DNA from: Acinetobacter sp. TGL-Y2
GTDB taxonomy: Bacteria; Pseudomonadota; Gammaproteobacteria; Pseudomonadales; Moraxellaceae
DNA: 64,000 bases
Direction: 5' to 3'
Assembly: GCF_001612555.1 (NCBI RefSeq)
Contig: NZ_CP015110.1
Location: 682,001 to 746,000, forward strand
Shown here: one piece after another, positions 59,789 through 64,000 of the stretch
Layout of the letters: the number at the start of each line of letters is the position of its first letter
Position numbering within the stretch: position 1 is the first letter of the stretch
Position numbers and translations under genes: made by a program
The notes under the pieces: generated by a model
Told to the model about the DNA's origin: nothing
Seen by the model: only the letters and a program-made list of their open reading frames with translations
Database searches by the model: none

Positions 59789-61210
59789 ATGACAACAACA
59801 AACAATTTTGATGAACCTTCATCTCCCAATGAGTTACAGCGAAAATTGTCCAATCGCCATTTGCAGTTAATCGCCATTGGTGGTGCTATTGGTACGGGTT
59901 TATTTATGGGCTCAGGGAAAACCATTTCCTTGGCCGGACCTTCAATCATTATTATTTATATGATGATTGGTGCAATGTTTTTCTTCTTAATGCGCGCATT
60001 AGGTGAAATTTTGCTGTCTAACCTACACTACAAATCCTTCATTGATATGGCGCATGATTTGATTGGTCCGGGTGCGGGCTATTATATCGGATGGTCATAT
60101 TGGTTGGGCTGGATTTTGGTCGGTATCGCGGACTTGGCTGCTATTATCAATTATTTAAGTTTTTGGTTACCGCCAGATCAGATGTTTACCCCGATGGGGC
60201 AAGCCGCCATCAGCGTGGGCTGTGTTCTGTTTATCTTGGCAATTAACCTCGTAACAGTAAAACTGTTTGGTGAGATTGAATTTTGGTTTGCACTGGTCAA
60301 AATTTTAGCCATTGTTGGGCTGATTTTTGTGGGTGGCTTCATGGTCTTTACCAGTTTCCAAACCCCAACAGGTTCGGTGGCAAGTTTCAGTAATATCTGG
60401 GCACATGGTGGGCTCTTTCCAAAAGGTGCGATGGGCTTTTTAGCCGGGTTTCAAATCGCAATGTTTGCCTTTGTGGGGGTTGAGCTTTTGGGGACGATGG
60501 CAGCTGAAACTAAAGACCCTGAAAAGAACTTGCCTAAAGCAGTCAATGCCATTCCAACACGAATTATCATTTTCTATGTGTTGTCACTGGTCATGATTAT
60601 GTCTGTGACGCCGTGGATTGATATTCCTGCGGATCAAAGTCCCTTTGTAAGCTTGTTCTTATACGCGGGTATTCCAACCTCAGCAATTATTATGAACATG
60701 GTGGTGTTGTCATCGGTCATGTCCTCTATGAACAGTGGCGTGTTCTCCACCAGTCGTATGTTGTTTGGTTTGGCACGAGACGGTCAAGCACCGCAAGCCT
60801 TGGCGAAACTTTCAAGTCGTGCAGTACCTGCACAAGGTTTAATTTTCTCTTGCGCATTTATCATGTTTGGTGCGGCATTTCAGTACTTCGTGCCGAATAC
60901 GATGGAAGCCTTTACTTTGGCCAGTTCACTGTGCGTGATCCTGTTCATTAGTATTTGGGCGATTATTATGGTGTGCTACTTACGCTACCGTAAACTGCGT
61001 CCTGAACTGCATGAAAAATCGACCTTTAAAATGCCAGGCGGTATTTGGATGTCCTATGTCGTATTGGCATTCTTATTGTTTGCGCTGGTGATTTTGAGTT
61101 TAGAGCCAGATACGCTTAAAGCCTTGATGATTAGTCCATTGTGGTTGATCTTATTGGCGATAACCTATCGTGTGCTGTATAAACCAAGAATAAAAAAACG
61201 TCATCACTAA
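59789..61210 (+). CDS. cycA: D-alanine/D-serine/glycine permease CycA
   Basis: A 473-residue APC-family permease with about 12 transmembrane helices. The N-terminal LQRKLSNRHLQLIAIGGAIGTGLFMGSG is the substrate-site unwound helix of the AAT subfamily; GFQIAMFAFVGVELLGTMAAETKDPEKNLPKAVN is helix 6-7. Proton symport of D-Ala, D-Ser and Gly is inferred from similarity and from its place in the alanine cluster. The ATG at 59789 has AAGGA 8 bp upstream; a TTG at 59783 adds two residues and is less likely. Confidence 0.92.
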   Translation: MTTTNNFDEPSSPNELQRKLSNRHLQLIAIGGAIGTGLFMGSGKTISLAGPSIIIIYMMIGAMFFFLMRALGEILLSNLHYKSFIDMAHDLIGPGAGYYIGWSYWLGWILVGIADLAAIINYLSFWLPPDQMFTPMGQAAISVGCVLFILAINLVTVKLFGEIEFWFALVKILAIVGLIFVGGFMVFTSFQTPTGSVASFSNIWAHGGLFPKGAMGFLAGFQIAMFAFVGVELLGTMAAETKDPEKNLPKAVNAIPTRIIIFYVLSLVMIMSVTPWIDIPADQSPFVSLFLYAGIPTSAIIMNMVVLSSVMSSMNSGVFSTSRMLFGLARDGQAPQALAKLSSRAVPAQGLIFSCAFIMFGAAFQYFVPNTMEAFTLASSLCVILFISIWAIIMVCYLRYRKLRPELHEKSTFKMPGGIWMSYVVLAFLLFALVILSLEPDTLKALMISPLWLILLAITYRVLYKPRIKKRHH

Positions 61211-61232
61211 AACATGTGATACACGTTTATTT

Positions 61233-61268
61233 AAAAAGAGCCAATGAACTTTTCACTGGCTCTTTTTT
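61233..61268 (+). terminator. cycA terminator
   Basis: AAAGAGCCA / TGGCTCTTT stem with inner pairing in the 13-nt loop, then TTTTT. Confidence 0.85.
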
Positions 61269-61379
61269 TATAATGCTTTTTAAAAAAATCAAAAAAATTT
61301 TATTCATTCAGTCACATCCGTTATAATTTCGTTTTAAATAAATATTCTGAAATAAGAATAAAGCAGCACAGATCTTAAT

Positions 61380-62597
61380 ATGCGAAATTACAAAATAGAT
61401 ATTTTAAGAGGAATTTCGATTCTTTCGATTCTTTTGGTTCTTTTGCATCATTTCAATATTCCCTACAAATTACATGACACTTTTTTAGGTGTTCCTGTTT
61501 TTGGAGAAAGCTTAAGTACACTGATTGCGAGAAATGGAAACTATGGTGTGACCATGTTTTTTGTTATTTCAGGGTTTTTAATTACCCAGCAAACATTACA
61601 GCGTGATGGCAGCCTTACAGGGATTCGAATCAAAGATTTTTATATTCGCCGTATTGCGCGAATTGTGCCTTGTTTGTTTTTACTTGTACTTATGGTGAGT
61701 GGTCTTGGGGCTTTAGGGTTACCGCCTTTCATCAATCAAAGTCCAAACGGGATTGAGGTATCTTATGGTTTAACCCTGCTGTCTGCATTTGGTTTTTGGA
61801 TGAATATCCTGATTATCAAATTTGGATGGGTGAATTATGTCCTCGGCGTGCTGTGGTCACTTTCAGTGGAGGAGGTATTTTATTTTGCTTTTCCATTGCT
61901 CTGTGTGTTTCTTAGACGGAACAAAGTGTTGATTTTATTTTTATTGGTTATTGTTGTTTATGCGCCCTATTTTCGGTCTTTGCATTTTGCTGAAGAAAGC
62001 GGGGCATATCTTTACCATTATTTTTCAAGTTTTGATGGTATTGCAATAGGATGCTTAACGGCTTTAATGGCTCCTAAAATACCCTATCATGCAAAAGCTA
62101 CACCATGGCTGCTGCTGATCATACCAACATTGATGATTGCTTTGTACGTATATGCGCCGATCAAAGAGGTAAGTACTTGGTCAATCAGCGTTTTTGCTCT
62201 CTTGACTGCGATTTTGATTTATAGTTTTGGTCAAAGTCAGCGCTCCAATGAACATCAGAATTTTAACCAAAATCAGGAGTCACATTTAGCAGCAGCACAT
62301 TTATTAGTGCCAGACTCAAACTTAATCCTGACTTCTGAGGTGTCAGATATTGGCCTAATATCCAAAATATTGGTGTGGATTGGAAAGCGGAGCTATGAGA
62401 TGTATTTATTTCATTTGATTATATTGGGCTTAATGAAAGTAGTATATTTCCCTAAAGAAACTTTGCCAATTGAGAAGTTAATGCTCTTGCCAATTTATTT
62501 TTTGGCTGTTTTTATTCTAAGTTGGACGATTGAAAAATATTATTCTACACCGCTAAATTTAAAGCTGAGAAAAAGATTGATTCATTCTAATCAGTAG
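61380..62597 (+). CDS. Acyltransferase-3 (OafA/YrhL-type) membrane protein
   Basis: A 405-residue inner-membrane acyltransferase with about ten helices. It starts with the conserved RNYKIDILRGISILSILLVLLHHF (the His in LHH is the presumed catalytic one), then VTMFFVISGFLI, FYIRRIARIVPCLFLLVL and LWSLSVEEVFYFAFPLL (Glu). It is expected to put acetyl or another acyl group on a periplasmic glycan (O-antigen, capsule or peptidoglycan); the target is unknown. A hydrophilic insert (NEHQNFNQNQESHLAAAHL) near residue 295 is unusual. No glycan-synthesis genes nearby. Confidence 0.88.
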   Translation: MRNYKIDILRGISILSILLVLLHHFNIPYKLHDTFLGVPVFGESLSTLIARNGNYGVTMFFVISGFLITQQTLQRDGSLTGIRIKDFYIRRIARIVPCLFLLVLMVSGLGALGLPPFINQSPNGIEVSYGLTLLSAFGFWMNILIIKFGWVNYVLGVLWSLSVEEVFYFAFPLLCVFLRRNKVLILFLLVIVVYAPYFRSLHFAEESGAYLYHYFSSFDGIAIGCLTALMAPKIPYHAKATPWLLLIIPTLMIALYVYAPIKEVSTWSISVFALLTAILIYSFGQSQRSNEHQNFNQNQESHLAAAHLLVPDSNLILTSEVSDIGLISKILVWIGKRSYEMYLFHLIILGLMKVVYFPKETLPIEKLMLLPIYFLAVFILSWTIEKYYSTPLNLKLRKRLIHSNQ

Positions 62598-62732
62598 GGC
62601 AGATCGATTGGTTATATTCAAATAGTTTTAAGTCCATGAATGATTTTGGGGAAACACAAAGAAAATTCAATCTGTATCATCCATGCAATCCGTAAATGCA
62701 CAATCGAATTAAGCAAACTATATATCATAAAA

Positions 62733-62758
62733 AAAGCCTCCATTTAGGGAGGCTTTTG
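62733..62758. terminator. Bidirectional terminator acyltransferase / hemJ
   Basis: AAAGCCTCC / GGAGGCTTT stem with a 6-nt loop, A-rich before and T after, between convergent genes. Confidence 0.83.
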
Positions 62759-62770
62759 ATGTGTATCTAC

Positions 62771-63223
62771 TTAAAACTGTGGCTTCACTACTACCAAAAT
62801 GACCACCGCAAATAAAATCAAGGTCGGCATTTCATTGAAATAACGCCAGAATTTGTGTGATTTGTAATGGGCATCTAACATCAGTTTTTTGCGGTAATAA
62901 CCACAGAACACATGATAAATGACCAACAATGCCACTAAGCCCACTTTAAGATAGAACCACAGCGCTTCATGATAATGCTGTGTAGCATCACCCCAATCCA
63001 CTAGAAAGTGCGCGGTGATCAGGGTTGCAAGCATGGCAGGCCACATAATGCCGCGGTACAACTTACGCTCCATGACCTGAAAACGTTCATGACTTAAAGC
63101 ATCATCACTCATGGCGTGATAAACAAAAAGCCGAGGTAAGTAGAACAGCGCAGCGAACCAACATACCACGGCAATGATATGTAGCGCTTTTACCCAAAGG
63201 AAAGCATCTGAAGGAGCATCCAT
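62771..63223 (-). CDS. hemJ: Protoporphyrinogen oxidase HemJ
   Basis: A 150-residue membrane protein with four helices that oxidises protoporphyrinogen IX to protoporphyrin IX in heme synthesis. VKALHIIAVVCWFAALFYLPRLFVYH carries the conserved heme-ligand His and R/L residues, and the C-terminal FWRYFNEMPTLILFAVVILV the FNExPT motif. ATG at 63223 with AAGGGTG upstream. HemJ replaces HemG/HemY in Acinetobacter. Single gene before fabB on the same strand, so possibly co-transcribed. Confidence 0.92.
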   Translation of the reverse strand: MDAPSDAFLWVKALHIIAVVCWFAALFYLPRLFVYHAMSDDALSHERFQVMERKLYRGIMWPAMLATLITAHFLVDWGDATQHYHEALWFYLKVGLVALLVIYHVFCGYYRKKLMLDAHYKSHKFWRYFNEMPTLILFAVVILVVVKPQF

Positions 63224-63295
63224 TAATTCACCCTTTTTTTAAAGGGCGGTGCGGATGCTGATTGGCGCAGAAGCGCTCAATCAGTAGCGCTTAAC

Positions 63296-64000
63296 TTAGC
63301 CTTCCCATTTTTTGAAAATGAGGCAGGCATTTACACCGCCAAAACCGAAACTATTACTCATCACAGTATTCAATTTTGCGTCACGTTTTTCAAGTACGAT
63401 GTCATAGCCTTTTGTGCCTTCATCGAGTTCGGTCACGTTGATGTTGGGTGCAATAAAGTCATTTTGCATCATGAGTACAGAGTAAATCGCTTCTTGTACG
63501 CCGGCAGCGCCTAGACTGTGACCAGTCATTGATTTGGTCGAGCTCAGTGGTGGCACTTGACCTTCACCAAACGCACGACCCATCGCTTGAAGCTCAGTAA
63601 TATCGCCAGCAGGGGTTGAAGTACCATGAGTATTCACATAGTCAATTTTGTCAACGCCGTGTTGCTTCGCTTCTTCTAAAGCCAATAAGATACAACGTGT
63701 CGCGCCTTCACCGCTTGGTGCAACCATATCCGCACCATCCGAATTAGCTGCATAGCCGACCACTTCAGCCAAGATATTTGCACCGCGCGCTTGGGCATGT
63801 TCAAGTGATTCTAAAATCACAAAACCACCACCACCCGCAATGACGAAACCATCACGATCTGCCGAATAAGGGCGAGATGCAGTTTCAGGCGAGTCATTGT
63901 ATTTAGAGCACAAAGCACCCATTGCATCAAACAACAAACTTTGTGACCAGTGGTCTTCTTCACCGCCACCGGCAAGCATTAAATCTTGTTTACCCAATTG
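63296..64000 (-). CDS. fabB: 3-oxoacyl-ACP synthase I FabB, C-terminal part
   Basis: Open to the window's end; about 235 C-terminal residues are seen. FabB elongates saturated and unsaturated acyl-ACPs with malonyl-ACP. Two catalytic His are visible, in [12 protein letters not shown] and [10 protein letters not shown], with the conserved Lys in TKSMTGH. The nucleophilic Cys lies upstream, outside the window. The [28 protein letters not shown] stretch (broken here for clarity) resembles FabB rather than FabF. The end [15 protein letters not shown] is the family terminus. Confidence 0.9.
   Translation of the reverse strand, partial: QLGKQDLMLAGGGEEDHWSQSLLFDAMGALCSKYNDSPETASRPYSADRDGFVIAGGGGFVILESLEHAQARGANILAEVVGYAANSDGADMVAPSGEGATRCILLALEEAKQHGVDKIDYVNTHGTSTPAGDITELQAMGRAFGEGQVPPLSSTKSMTGHSLGAAGVQEAIYSVLMMQNDFIAPNINVTELDEGTKGYDIVLEKRDAKLNTVMSNSFGFGGVNACLIFKKWEG

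Overview
The window is chromosomal DNA of an Acinetobacter (Moraxellaceae, Gammaproteobacteria). The evidence is the 16S rRNA sequence, AT-rich codon use, and Acinetobacter-type gene sets such as the filA-filF cluster and the murA-hisG-hisD-hisC order. I cannot name the species.

Layout. 1-8.9 kb is housekeeping: the end of a SPOR-domain gene, an MBL-fold hydrolase, a 1-Cys peroxiredoxin, secA, a small secreted protein, argJ and nadA. 9.0-9.4 kb is a tRNA operon (Pro-Arg-His-Pro) behind a near-consensus promoter. 9.5-11.8 kb (minus) is a complete yfiR-yfiN-yfiB cyclic-di-GMP signalling operon. 12.3-17.8 kb is a full rRNA operon (16S, tRNA-Ile, tRNA-Ala, 23S, 5S) with promoter and terminator. 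17.8-20.2 kb is the only clearly mobile stretch. It holds an intact IS30-family element with a 3-bp target duplication, then an IS5-family element inserted into the decayed remains of a DUF6602-type gene. 20.4-23.7 kb (minus) is a glutamate/aspartate-type ABC transporter. 24.2-31.5 kb holds rpoN, hpf, ibaG, murA, hisG, hisD and hisC, followed by pabB (minus). 33.1-41.3 kb is the fil cluster. 41.4-51.8 kb is mixed housekeeping: two NUDIX genes, a gamma-carbonic-anhydrase-like protein, tsaB, uppP, rsmJ, a membrane C13 peptidase, fghA, DUF898, an M48 protease, DUF2218 and rpe. 51.8-53.2 kb has a 12-bp-periodic DnaA-box-like array, then a guanidine-II (mini-ykkC) riboswitch in front of two tandem Gdx/SugE-type SMR genes. 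53.2-56.0 kb has ogt, a NERD protein, thiD and a HAD phosphatase. 56.0-61.2 kb is a D-/L-alanine catabolic cluster (Lrp-type regulator, dadA, dadX, ridA, cycA). The window ends with an acyltransferase, hemJ and the 3' part of fabB.

How genes work together. YfiR (periplasm) should repress YfiN (inner-membrane diguanylate cyclase) and YfiB (outer-membrane lipoprotein) should relieve this. The alanine cluster gives uptake (CycA), racemisation (DadX), oxidation (DadA) and imine clean-up (RidA) under an Lrp-type regulator. The guanidine riboswitch controls guanidinium export. Most striking is the fil cluster, normally labelled 'pilus assembly'. It encodes no chaperone, usher, pilin or secretion ATPase. 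Its parts (a Gly/Thr/Ser-rich secreted protein, a C39 cysteine-protease-like protein, an outer-membrane barrel of the Phenol_MetA_deg type, a FadL-like barrel and a large lipoprotein) look more like a Fap-type functional-amyloid export system. It is preceded by a tiny leader ORF whose stop overlaps the filA start.
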